Assembly (NCBI RefSeq): GCF_036195325.1
Contig: NZ_CP108101.1
Location: forward strand, 1,488,001 to 1,552,000
Source: Streptomyces sp. NBC_00234
Lineage (GTDB): Bacteria; Actinomycetota; Actinomycetes; Streptomycetales; Streptomycetaceae
Reading direction: 5' to 3'
Length of the DNA stretch: 64,000 nucleotides
Both the position numbers and the translations under genes were made by a program. Below the pieces are notes generated by a model. The model searched no databases. It had not been told where the DNA came from and worked only from the letters and a program-made list of their open reading frames with translations. Shown here piece by piece: positions 44,431 through 51,997 of this stretch; the stretch's first letter is position 1, and the number at the start of each line of letters is the position of its first letter.

Positions 44431-45015
44431 GTGAAAGAAGCCGTACACATCAGCGGAGCCCCTGCGGCGGGGCCCGATCTCCAGGAACTCCTGGTGATGG
44501 TCGCCCGTGGTGACCAGAACGCCTTCGCCACGGTGTACGACGCCGTCTGCGGGCCCGTACTCGGGCTGGTACGCAGTGTGCTCCGCGACCCGGCCCAGTC
44601 CGAGGAGGTGGCCCAGGAAGTCCTGGTGGAGGTGTGGCGCACGGCGCCCCGCTTCCAGCCGGACCGCGGGAGCGCCATGAACTGGGTCCTGACACTGGCC
44701 CACCGCAGGGCCGTCGACCGGGTCCGTTCGGCGGAGGCGGCGTCGGCACGCGAGCACAAGGCCGCCCTGCTGGACCGTACGCCCGACTTCGACGAGGTCG
44801 CGGAGCAGGTCGAGACCCGGCTCGAACGCGAGCAGGTGCGGCGCTGTCTGCGCACCCTCTCCGAACTGCAACGCCAGTCCGTGACCCTGGCCTACTACCG
44901 GGGTCTCACCTACCGCGAGGTGTCGGAGCTGCTCTCCGTACCTCTCGGCACGATCAAGACACGGCTGCGTGACGGGCTGATCCGGATGCGCGACTGCCTG
45001 GGGGTGAACGCATGA
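44431..45015 (+). CDS. sigK: ECF RNA polymerase sigma factor, SigK type
   Basis: The 194-residue protein has sigma region 2 (~30-95, SEEVAQEVLVEVWRTAPRFQ, AMNWVLTLAHRRAVDRVRS) and region 4 (~135-190, RQSVTLAYYRGLTYREVSEL, VPLGTIKTRLRDGL). The N-terminal half of region 4 and the C-terminus carry Cys139 and Cys189, 50 residues apart, the spacing of the Cys133/Cys183 redox pair I recall from M. tuberculosis SigK. GTG 44431 has GGAGG 8 bases upstream. It overlaps the RskA-like gene by 4 bases and has an autoregulatory-looking promoter, so it probably controls this locus. Confidence 0.88.
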   Translation: MKEAVHISGAPAAGPDLQELLVMVARGDQNAFATVYDAVCGPVLGLVRSVLRDPAQSEEVAQEVLVEVWRTAPRFQPDRGSAMNWVLTLAHRRAVDRVRSAEAASAREHKAALLDRTPDFDEVAEQVETRLEREQVRRCLRTLSELQRQSVTLAYYRGLTYREVSELLSVPLGTIKTRLRDGLIRMRDCLGVNA

Positions 45016-45764
45016 GCACGGCCGAGTTGCACACGCTCACCGGCGCCTACGCCCTGCACGCGCTGCCGGACGACGAACGGATCGAGTTCGAACGTCACCT
45101 GGGTGTCTGCGAGGCATGCGCCCAGGAGGTGCGGGAGCTGTCCGCGACCGCTGCCCGGCTCGGTCTCGCGGTGTCCCGGACACCGTCGGCCGGACTGCGC
45201 GACCGGGTGCTGCGCGAGATCGTGACGGTACGCCAGGAGCCGCCGCCGAACGGCAGGCTCGCCCGGTCCGCCGGGGCCCGCGAGCGGGCGCGCCGCCGGA
45301 CCACGTACGTGCTCGCCGCCTGCATCGCCGCCGCGGTGGCCTTCGGCGGGGTCGCGGTGTGGCAGAACCAGGTGGCCCAGGACGCGAGGCAGGAGGCGAA
45401 CCGGGCCGAGGCGCGGACCGAACAGATGGCCCAGGTGCTCACGGCTCCGGACGCGAAGACCAGTTCGGCCACGCTGGAGGGCGGCGCGCGGGGCACCGTC
45501 GTCGTCTCCGAGAGCGTGAACCGGGCGGTGTTCCTGGCTTCGGGGATGGAGCGGCCACCGGCGGGGAGCGTGTACCAGCTGTGGTTCGACGAGGACGGCA
45601 CCATGCGGTCCGCGGGTCTGATGGACCCGTCCCGCTCGGACGAGGCCGTGCTGATGGACGGACCGGTCGACCAGGCGTCCGGCATGGGCATCACCGTCGA
45701 ACCGGCGGGCGGGTCCGAGGAGCCGACCTCCGCTCCGCTGGCCCTGATGAGCCTCCCGGCCTGA
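45012..45764 (+). CDS. rskA: Anti-sigma-K factor, RskA type
   Basis: The 250-residue protein has an N-terminal anti-sigma domain (residues ~1-80) with the zinc-type motif H29-x3-C33-x2-C36 (RHLGVCEACAQEV), a single transmembrane helix (~97-116, TYVLAACIAAAVAFGGVAVW), a coiled region (QVAQDARQEANRAEARTEQM) and an extracytoplasmic RskA domain (GSVYQLWFDEDGTMRSAGLM). It should hold the sigma factor at the membrane until proteolysis or a redox change releases it. ATGA overlap with sigK ensures balanced synthesis. A very strong terminator follows. Confidence 0.92.
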   Translation: MSTAELHTLTGAYALHALPDDERIEFERHLGVCEACAQEVRELSATAARLGLAVSRTPSAGLRDRVLREIVTVRQEPPPNGRLARSAGARERARRRTTYVLAACIAAAVAFGGVAVWQNQVAQDARQEANRAEARTEQMAQVLTAPDAKTSSATLEGGARGTVVVSESVNRAVFLASGMERPPAGSVYQLWFDEDGTMRSAGLMDPSRSDEAVLMDGPVDQASGMGITVEPAGGSEEPTSAPLALMSLPA

Positions 45765-45792
45765 GAGGCCCGGTGGCCGGACGGGCGCCGGC

Positions 45793-45843
45793 AGAAGAGC
45801 GGGACCCGGTGGTGCGTCATGCACCACCGGGTCCCGCTCTTCT
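45793..45843. terminator. 23-bp-stem bidirectional terminator
   Basis: A perfect 23-bp stem (45793-45815 with 45821-45843; arms begin AGAAGAGCGGGACC) with a 5-base loop separates sigK-rskA from the convergent DUF1295-end operon. It is the strongest hairpin in the window. Confidence 0.92.
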
Positions 45844-45844
45844 C

Positions 45845-45930
45845 CGTCAGCCCGTGCGTGGCGGACGCTCTTCGTCGTCAGGCCCTGCGTGGCGGACGCT
45901 TCGTCGTCAGGCCCTGCGGGGCGGACGCGG
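45845..45930. repeat. Three short tandem repeats at the DUF1295 gene end
   Basis: CGTCAG(C/G)CC(C/G)TGCG(T/G)GGCGGACGC recurs at 45845, 45876 and 45905, with units of about 30 bases. The third copy contains the DUF1295 stop codon and last codons (RPPRRA). The other two repeat that coding end downstream, each with a decayed copy of the stop. Confidence 0.8.
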
Positions 45931-46710
45931 GAAGAAACCGCTCGTGCGCGCCCGGTACTCCGCGAACCCGGGCCGCTCGGCCATGTGCCGCTCCAGGAGT
46001 GCCTTGCCGCTGCCCCTGATCAGCAGCCAGCTCATCACCAGGGGCGCCACGATCGTCGCACCGAGCACGGCCGGCTGTTCGCAGACGAACAGGAAGAGTC
46101 CCCACCACACGCAGAAGTCGCCGAAGTAGTTCGGGTGCCGGGTCCACGACCACAGCCCCCGGTCCATGATCCGGCCGCGATGCGCGGGATCGGCCTTGAA
46201 CCGCGCCAGTTGCCGGTCCCCGACCGCCTCGAAGCAGAACCCGACCGACCACAGCGCCGTCCCCGCCCAGGACCACCACGTCAGCGGCCCCGTCAGGTAC
46301 TGCGCCGCCTGAACCGGCAGGGAGACCAGGAGAACCAGGGCGCCCTGGAGCAGGTAGACCTTCCAGAGCGCGTGCAGGACGGGATTCCCCCGGGCCTTGG
46401 CGAGCATCGCCGCATAGCGGGGGTCCTCGCCGTGCCCCCGGCCGCGCCGCGCGATGTGCACGGCCAGCCGCAGCCCCCAGACCATGGTCAGAACCGTCAC
46501 CAGGAGGCGGCGGACGTCGTCCCCGTGCCCCGCCGAGAGGGCGTACGAGACGAGCGCGACAGCCGCGAACCCGACACCCCAGGCGACGTCGACGATGCGG
46601 TGCACACCCTTGCGCAGGGCCAGCGCGAACGTGACGAGCATGACGCCGAACGCGGCACCCGCGCAGGCCCCGAGCGCCTGCGCGAACGCCGCTCCGTCGA
46701 AGCCGTTCAC
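45907..46710 (-). CDS. DUF1295 (steroid-reductase-like) membrane protein
   Basis: The 267-residue protein has about six to seven membrane helices and the isoprenylcysteine methyltransferase/steroid 5-alpha-reductase-like C-terminal motif DRGLWSWTRHPNYFGDFCVW, plus RGSGKALLERHMAERPGFAE. DUF1295 members probably reduce or modify lipids. It is last of a four-gene operon matching mycobacterial Rv0449c-Rv0446c, where a DUF1295 protein (Rv0446c) sits beside sigK. GTG 46710 overlaps the stop of the upstream gene by 4 bases. Confidence 0.85.
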   Translation of the reverse strand: MNGFDGAAFAQALGACAGAAFGVMLVTFALALRKGVHRIVDVAWGVGFAAVALVSYALSAGHGDDVRRLLVTVLTMVWGLRLAVHIARRGRGHGEDPRYAAMLAKARGNPVLHALWKVYLLQGALVLLVSLPVQAAQYLTGPLTWWSWAGTALWSVGFCFEAVGDRQLARFKADPAHRGRIMDRGLWSWTRHPNYFGDFCVWWGLFLFVCEQPAVLGATIVAPLVMSWLLIRGSGKALLERHMAERPGFAEYRARTSGFFPRPPRRA

Positions 46711-48041
46711 CGCAGGCTCCCTTCCGGGCTCCCCGGGATCCCCGCGCCGCGCGTGAGCAGTATCTGCTGCACATCGAGGTACCCCGAACGGAATCCGGCC
46801 TCGGAGTAGGCGAGGTAGAAGGTCCACATCCGGCGGAACGTCGCGTCGAAGCCGAGGGCGTCGACCTCCGCGGTGCGTGCGGTGAACCGTTCCCTCCAGA
46901 GCCTCAGGGTCTCCGCGTAGTGCATGCCGAACCGGATCCGCTGCTCCGTTCGCAGCCTCGTGTGCGCGGTGGCGGTCCGTTCGATCGCGTCGGCGGAGGG
47001 CAGCAGACCGCCGGGGAAGATGTACTTCTGGATCCAGGTGTACGTGGCCCGCGAGGCGCGCAGCCGCTCGTCCCGCATGGTGATGGCCTGGAGCACGATC
47101 CGGCCGCCGGGAGCGAGCCGCTCGTCCAGCGTCCGGAAGTAGACCGGCCAGTACTCCTCGCCCACGGCCTCGATCATCTCGACGCTGACGATCGCGTCGT
47201 ACTCCCCGGTGATCCGGCGGTAGTCGAGGAGCCTGATGTCCACGCGGCTCTCGAAGCCGGCGTCGCGGACACGGGCGCGGGCCAGTTCCCGCTGCTCCCG
47301 GGAGAGCGTGACGGTGACGACGCGGGCGCCCCGCTCGGCCGCCCGGACGGCCAGCTCGCCCCAGCCGGTGCCGATCTCCAGAAGCCGGGTACCGGGCCCC
47401 ACGTCCGCCATGTCCAGCAGCCGGTCGATCTTGCGGTGCTGGGCGGCGGGCAGGAGTGCCTGCTCGGCGGGGAAACCGCGGAAGACGGCGGCGGAGTACG
47501 TCAGGGTCTCGTCGAGGAACGTCGCGAAGAGCTCGTTCGACAGGTCGTAGTGGTGGCTGATGTTGGCGCCGGCGCCCTCCGGGGTGTTGGCCTGCTCCGG
47601 CGGACGGTGCAGCGCCCACAGTCCGCGCAGCCGTTGCAGCGGCTTCGGGACGAGCTCCGCGGCGTGACTCGCGAAGACCGTCAGGACACCGACGAGGTCG
47701 GGCGACTCCCACTCCCCCGCCATGTAGGACTCGCCGAAGCCGATGAGTCCGCTCGCACCGATCCGCCGGAAGAACGCGACGGGATCGTGGATCTCCATCA
47801 GCGGTCCGCCGAGGCCCACGCTCTCCCCTCCCGCGAGCCGGGCCCGGAGCGGCAGCCGGGAGAGGGCGCGGCGTACGAGGCGCTCGGCGAGGGCGGTGCG
47901 GGCCCGGGACGCCCGGGGCAGGGCGACGACGTCCGGCCAGCGCAGCGGGTCGGGACCTCCGGTGCCGTACGGCGCCGGGGGCGCGGGCGGGCTCGAAGCC
48001 GAGGGCGAGGGGGACGGGGCGGGCGAAGGGGGCATCTTCAC
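46707..48041 (-). CDS. ufaA1: Cyclopropane-fatty-acid synthase-like SAM methyltransferase (UfaA1 type)
   Basis: The 444-residue protein has an N-terminal CFAS domain (FFRRIGASGLIGFGESYMAG, then EWESPDLVG), ISHHYDLSNELFATFLDETL, the SAM-binding motif LLEIGTGWGELAVRAAERGA and IVSVEMIEAVGEEYWPVYFR with the Glu typical of the family, then YIFPGGLLPSADAI. It should transfer methyl or methylene groups to unsaturated phospholipid acyl chains. Its M. tuberculosis counterpart ufaA1 (Rv0447c) is also in the sigK cluster. GTG 48041 overlaps the DUF1365 stop (GTGA), giving coupling. Confidence 0.9.
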   Translation of the reverse strand: MKMPPSPAPSPSPSASSPPAPPAPYGTGGPDPLRWPDVVALPRASRARTALAERLVRRALSRLPLRARLAGGESVGLGGPLMEIHDPVAFFRRIGASGLIGFGESYMAGEWESPDLVGVLTVFASHAAELVPKPLQRLRGLWALHRPPEQANTPEGAGANISHHYDLSNELFATFLDETLTYSAAVFRGFPAEQALLPAAQHRKIDRLLDMADVGPGTRLLEIGTGWGELAVRAAERGARVVTVTLSREQRELARARVRDAGFESRVDIRLLDYRRITGEYDAIVSVEMIEAVGEEYWPVYFRTLDERLAPGGRIVLQAITMRDERLRASRATYTWIQKYIFPGGLLPSADAIERTATAHTRLRTEQRIRFGMHYAETLRLWRERFTARTAEVDALGFDATFRRMWTFYLAYSEAGFRSGYLDVQQILLTRGAGIPGSPEGSLR

Positions 48042-48856
48042 TGCATGCCTTCCTGAGTGCGGTGGCGGGGACGTGGCTGCACGGGTGTACGGCGCAGATA
48101 CAGCCGGATGCCGTGCAGTCGGATCGCGGCGGAGACGGCCGCGGTGGACAGGGGGTGGCGCAGGGCGACGCGGAGCAGCGAGGCGGGCGTCGCGGGGCGC
48201 CGGGTTCCGCGGACGGTGGCGGTGAACGGCCGTGTTCCGGCGCGCTCCAGCTGGACCGTCAGATCGAGGCGGCGGCCCGGCTCGGGGAGCCGCATCCGGT
48301 AGCCGCCGTCGACGGGGAAGAACGGGGATACGTACAGCTCCTTGGCCGTCTCCGCCCGGCCCGCGGCATCCGGGCGGAGCAGGTAGCAGTGCCGTTCGCC
48401 GTAGGTGTTGTGCACCTCGGCGACCACGCAGAGCGGGGTGCCGTCGGCCCGGCGGCACCAGTAGACGGTCAGCGGGTTGAAGACGTGGCCGAGGACCCGG
48501 GCGTGGGTGAGCATGGTGACGGTGCCGTCGGCGAGCTCGATGCCACGGGGGGCGAGGAACCGTTCGAGTCCGGCTCTGATGGTCGGCACGCCGCCGCCGA
48601 AGTGGTCACGGGCGTCGAAGCGGGCCAGCGGGCGCAGGACGGCGGGCAGCCGCGGCGGCCGGTCCGGGTCGATCAGCCACATGTAGGTGCGGTGGCGGAG
48701 CGCGTACCTGCGGGGCGTGGTCCGCACGTGCCGGATCGTGCAGGGGTAGAGGGCGTTCACGCCGTCGCTCCCGATGCCGTTCACGCCGTCGCTTCCGGTG
48801 CCGTTCACGCCGTCGCTTCCGGTGCCGTTCACGCCGTCGCTCGCGATGCCGTTCAC
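48038..48856 (-). CDS. DUF1365 protein with repeat-extended N-terminus
   Basis: The 272-residue protein is DUF1365 from about residue 33 (ALYPCTIRHVRTTPRRYALR, then HRTYMWLIDPDRPP; later LTHARVLGHVFNPLTVYWCR and EVHNTYGERHCYLL). It corresponds to Rv0448c in the mycobacterial sigK cluster; its role is unknown but it is always near the FAD oxidoreductase and CFA-like enzyme. GTG 48856 overlaps the upstream stop codon (GTGA). The first 32 residues are four copies of VNG(I/T)(A/G)SDG, which homologues lack. Each copy starts with GTG, so a start as late as 48760 is possible. Confidence 0.85.
   Translation of the reverse strand: MNGIASDGVNGTGSDGVNGTGSDGVNGIGSDGVNALYPCTIRHVRTTPRRYALRHRTYMWLIDPDRPPRLPAVLRPLARFDARDHFGGGVPTIRAGLERFLAPRGIELADGTVTMLTHARVLGHVFNPLTVYWCRRADGTPLCVVAEVHNTYGERHCYLLRPDAAGRAETAKELYVSPFFPVDGGYRMRLPEPGRRLDLTVQLERAGTRPFTATVRGTRRPATPASLLRVALRHPLSTAAVSAAIRLHGIRLYLRRTPVQPRPRHRTQEGMQ
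48761..48856. repeat. Four 24-bp tandem repeats at the DUF1365 start
   Basis: The unit (on the + strand GTTCACGCCGTCGCTTCCGG followed by TGCC) occurs four times, the two middle copies identical and the outer ones changed at 2-3 positions. A partial fifth begins the conserved region. Each unit contains an in-frame GTG AAC, so copy number changes keep the reading frame. Confidence 0.9.
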
Positions 48857-50136
48857 CACGGCGCCCCCAGCGCCCCGGCGGCCTCGGCCCCCGAGCGGCA
48901 GCCGTCCTCGTGGAAGCCCCAGCCCTGGTAGGCCCCCGCGAAGGCGACGACCGGCCCGGACAGGGCGGGCAGCCGGGCCTGCGCGGCCACCGACTCGGGG
49001 GTGAACACCGGGTGCTCGTAGACCATGCGGGCGCGGACGAGGGCCGGATCGACGCGGTCGGCGCCGTTCAGGGTGACGACGAAGGACTCGGGCGCGTCGA
49101 GGCGCTGGAGACGGTTCATGTCGTAGCTGACGGTGACCCGGTCGGCATCGGCGGAGCAGGCGGGCATCAGGTAGTTCCAGGAGGCCCTGGCCCGCCGGCT
49201 GCGCGGCAGCAGCCTGGTGTCGGTGTGCAGCAGGGTCGGGTTGCGCGAGTACCGGAACGCGCCGAGGACGCTCCGCTCCTCGTCGCTGGGGTCGGCGAGC
49301 AACCGCAGCGCCTGGCCGGGATGGGTGGCGACGACCACCGCGTCGTGCCGCTCGGTGGAGCCGTCCTCGGTGACGACGTCCACGCCGTCGCCGTGCCGGC
49401 GCACGGTCCGTACCGGCGTCGAGGTCCGCACGGCGGAGAGCTGCTTCGCGACACGGTCCACGTAGGCGCGCGAGCCGCCGGTCACGGTGCGCCAGACGGG
49501 CGAGCCGCCGATCGCGAGCATGCCGTGGTGGTCCAGGAACCGGAAGAGGTGGCGGGCCGGGTAGCGCAGGGCCGTCACCGGGTCGCAGGACCAGACGGCG
49601 GAGACCACCGGGGTCAGGAAGTGGGCCCTGAAGTACGGGGAGAAACGGCCGCGGTCGGCGAACTCTCCGAGCGTCGGACCCGTTTCGCCGTCCGTGCCCG
49701 TCTCCGCACCCGCCAGCAGCGCACGGGCCTCCCGGTGGAAGCGCGGCACCTCGGCCAACATCCGCAGGTACGGCCCTCGGAGGGCAGCACCCGGCTGGGC
49801 GAGGAGTCCTGCCGGTCCGCGCGCGCCCGCGTATTCGAGGCCACACCCCTCGCACCGTACGGACATGCTCATCTCCGACTCCTGCGTGTCCACGCCGAGT
49901 TCCTCGAAGAGCCGCAACAGGTTCGGGTACGTACGCCGGTTGTGCACGATGAAGCCCGAGTCGACGCGGTGCACGCGGCCGTCCGACGCGGCCAGGTCGT
50001 GGGTGTGGGCGTGACCTCCGAGCCGCTCGTCCGCCTCGTACAGCGTCACTTCGTGCGTCCGCCGGAGGAGGTACGCGGCGGTCAGTCCCGCCACCCCGCT
50101 TCCCACCACGGCTGCGCGCCGTCTTTCCCCTGACAT
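48853..50136 (-). CDS. FAD/NAD(P)-binding oxidoreductase (amine oxidase family)
   Basis: The 427-residue protein starts with the FAD dinucleotide motif AAVVGSGVAGLTAAYLLRRT, then VTLYEADERLGGHAHTHDLA. Further family segments are GFIVHNRRTYPNLLRLFEEL, VVVATHPGQALRLLADPSDE and GPVVAFAGAYQGWGFHEDGC near the C-terminus. It matches Rv0449c, the FAD oxidoreductase of the mycobacterial sigK regulon, and similar proteins beside CFA synthases. It is first of the leftward operon, with ATG 50136 preceded by GAGGGA, and its promoter carries a SigK-type element 60 bases upstream. Substrate is probably a lipid. Confidence 0.88.
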   Translation of the reverse strand: MSGERRRAAVVGSGVAGLTAAYLLRRTHEVTLYEADERLGGHAHTHDLAASDGRVHRVDSGFIVHNRRTYPNLLRLFEELGVDTQESEMSMSVRCEGCGLEYAGARGPAGLLAQPGAALRGPYLRMLAEVPRFHREARALLAGAETGTDGETGPTLGEFADRGRFSPYFRAHFLTPVVSAVWSCDPVTALRYPARHLFRFLDHHGMLAIGGSPVWRTVTGGSRAYVDRVAKQLSAVRTSTPVRTVRRHGDGVDVVTEDGSTERHDAVVVATHPGQALRLLADPSDEERSVLGAFRYSRNPTLLHTDTRLLPRSRRARASWNYLMPACSADADRVTVSYDMNRLQRLDAPESFVVTLNGADRVDPALVRARMVYEHPVFTPESVAAQARLPALSGPVVAFAGAYQGWGFHEDGCRSGAEAAGALGAPW

Positions 50137-50195
50137 CCCGGTTCCCTCTCGTTCACTGCCTGCGTGTCGGGGCCGCCCTGGCACGCCCCCGATCT

Positions 50196-50224
50196 GATTC
50201 GTCGCAGGACGCGCGAAGGATTGG
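50196..50224 (-). promoter_or_regulatory. SigK-type promoter of the FAD oxidoreductase operon
   Basis: On the - strand, CCAATCC (50224-50218), 15 bases, ACGAATC (50202-50196). It differs from the sigK promoter by one base in the -10 and has the same spacing. Transcription would start near 50189, about 53 bases before the ATG at 50136. Confidence 0.65.
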
Positions 50225-50258
50225 TCGGAACCGCGGATTCATCCGATCGGGTGACTGA

Positions 50259-50287
50259 CCAATCCGCGGCCCGCCCGGGGCCGAATC
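50259..50287 (+). promoter_or_regulatory. SigK-type promoter of the molybdopterin oxidoreductase gene
   Basis: CCAATCC (50259-50265), 15 bases, CCGAATC (50281-50287), identical in both boxes and spacing to the sigK promoter. The GTG start at 50294 is 6 bases after the -10 box, so this message is probably leaderless. Confidence 0.75.
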
Positions 50288-50293
50288 ACCGGT

Positions 50294-51925
50294 GTGAAAG
50301 CAGATCAGAACGATTCGCAGCCGCACGGGGTCTCGCTGTCCCGTCGATCCCGCTGGGCGCGCGCCTTCTTCGCCGCGCTCAGCGGTCTGATCGCGGGTTT
50401 CTGTGCCCTGTGCGTCGCCGAGCTGGTCGCTGCTGCCGTACGACCGGAGGCCGGTCCCGTCAACGCGGTGGGCGGTGCGGTCATCGACCGCACTCCCCCG
50501 GCGGTGAAGGACTTCGCGGTCCGGAACTTCGGCACCAACGACAAGCTGGTGCTGCAGCTCGGCATCCTCGCGCTCCTGGCGGCCTTCGCCATGGCGGTGG
50601 GGGTGCTGGCGCTGCGGCACCGGCGGCTCGGTGCGGCTGCCGTCCTGGTCTTCGGTGTGGTCGGGGCAGTGGCGGCGGTCGGGCGGCCCGAGGGCCTGCC
50701 CGGCGACGCCCTGCCTTCGGTGGTGGGTGCCCTGGTGGCCGCAGGAGTGCTGTACTTCCTGGTCGGACGGCTTGCCCCGAGGACCGTTCCCTCTCCCGCG
50801 GCTGGGGAGACGGAGGTCCGGGCGGACCAGGGCACCTTCGACCGTCGCGGATTCGTGATCGCGGCGACCGCCGCGGCGGTGGCCTCGGCCGGCGCCGGCT
50901 TCGTCGGACGCCGGATCACCGCTTCGGTACAGGCGGGGGCGTCCGCTTCACGCGGTGCGATCACCCTGCCGGTTCCCGATGCGGCGGCGCCCGCCGTACC
51001 CCGCGGCGCCGATCTGGGCATCCGCGGGCTGAGCTCCTTCGTCACGCCGAACAAGAGCTTCTACCGGGTGGACACCGCCCTGGTGGTCCCCCGTGTCGAC
51101 GCGGGCCGCTGGCGGCTGCGCATCCACGGCAAGGGCGTGGCGCGGCCCCTCACGGTCGACTTCCAGGACCTGCTCCGGCGGGAGCTGATCGAGCGCGACA
51201 TCACCCTGACCTGCGTCTCCAACGAGGTCGGCGGCCCGTACATCGGCAACGCCCGCTGGATCGGCGTACGGCTGGCCGATCTGCTGCGCGAGGCCGGGGT
51301 GAAGCCGCCGTCCAGGGGCGGGCCCGCCGACCAGCTCGTGGCCCGGTCCGTCGACGGCATGACGATCGGCACGCCGGTCGAGGACGTCATGGACGGCCGC
51401 GACGCGATGCTCGCCCTGGGGATGAACGGCGAACCGCTCCCCTTCACCCACGGATTCCCTGTCCGCATGCTCGTCCCCGGTCTGTACGGCTATGTGTCCG
51501 CCTGCAAGTGGATCAAGGACATCGAGCTGACGACCTTCGACGACTACGACGCGTACTGGGTCAAGCGCAGCTGGTCGCGCGAGGCCCCCGTCAAGACCCA
51601 GTCACGCATCGACACCCCGCGCCCCTTCGCCTCCCCCACGGCGGGCACGGTGCCGGTCGCCGGGGTCGCCTGGGCCCAGCACCGGGGCATCGCCCGGGTG
51701 GAGGTCCGGGTGGACGGCGGCGCGTGGCAGACCGCCCGGCTGGCCGCCGAGGACAGCAGGGACACCTGGCGCCAGTGGGTGTGGGAGTGGCCGGCCACGA
51801 CCGGCAGCCACACCCTCGAGGTCCGCGCGACGGACCGCACCGGCGCCACCCAGACCGACGAACGGGTCGGCACCGTCCCCGACGGTGCGACCGGCTGGCA
51901 TTCGGTGGTGGTCAACGTGCCCTGA
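50294..51925 (+). CDS. Membrane-anchored molybdopterin-dependent oxidoreductase (sulfite oxidase/YedY family)
   Basis: The 543-residue protein has about four N-terminal transmembrane helices (~20-160), a further hydrophobic segment after RRGFVIAATAAAVASAGAGF, and a sulfite-oxidase-type molybdopterin domain with the Mo-ligand Cys307 (DITLTCVSNEVGGPYIGNAR) and FTHGFPVRMLVPGLYGYVSA, then a dimerisation beta domain (~440-543). Related proteins reduce oxidised methionine or other S/N-oxides outside the cell. It lies directly behind a perfect SigK-type promoter and before the fasciclin gene, so a redox-repair role at the envelope is a fair inference. Confidence 0.9.
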   Translation: MKADQNDSQPHGVSLSRRSRWARAFFAALSGLIAGFCALCVAELVAAAVRPEAGPVNAVGGAVIDRTPPAVKDFAVRNFGTNDKLVLQLGILALLAAFAMAVGVLALRHRRLGAAAVLVFGVVGAVAAVGRPEGLPGDALPSVVGALVAAGVLYFLVGRLAPRTVPSPAAGETEVRADQGTFDRRGFVIAATAAAVASAGAGFVGRRITASVQAGASASRGAITLPVPDAAAPAVPRGADLGIRGLSSFVTPNKSFYRVDTALVVPRVDAGRWRLRIHGKGVARPLTVDFQDLLRRELIERDITLTCVSNEVGGPYIGNARWIGVRLADLLREAGVKPPSRGGPADQLVARSVDGMTIGTPVEDVMDGRDAMLALGMNGEPLPFTHGFPVRMLVPGLYGYVSACKWIKDIELTTFDDYDAYWVKRSWSREAPVKTQSRIDTPRPFASPTAGTVPVAGVAWAQHRGIARVEVRVDGGAWQTARLAAEDSRDTWRQWVWEWPATTGSHTLEVRATDRTGATQTDERVGTVPDGATGWHSVVVNVP

Positions 51926-51997
51926 ACAGCCGTCACCGTCAGCCGTCGTACGCACACCACAGCTCCGGAACAACAGAATCCGAACCAGGAGAACACC

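Noticed and set aside
48761-48856. CRISPR-like array
   Set aside because: The 24-bp units are directly adjacent without spacers and are read through in frame.
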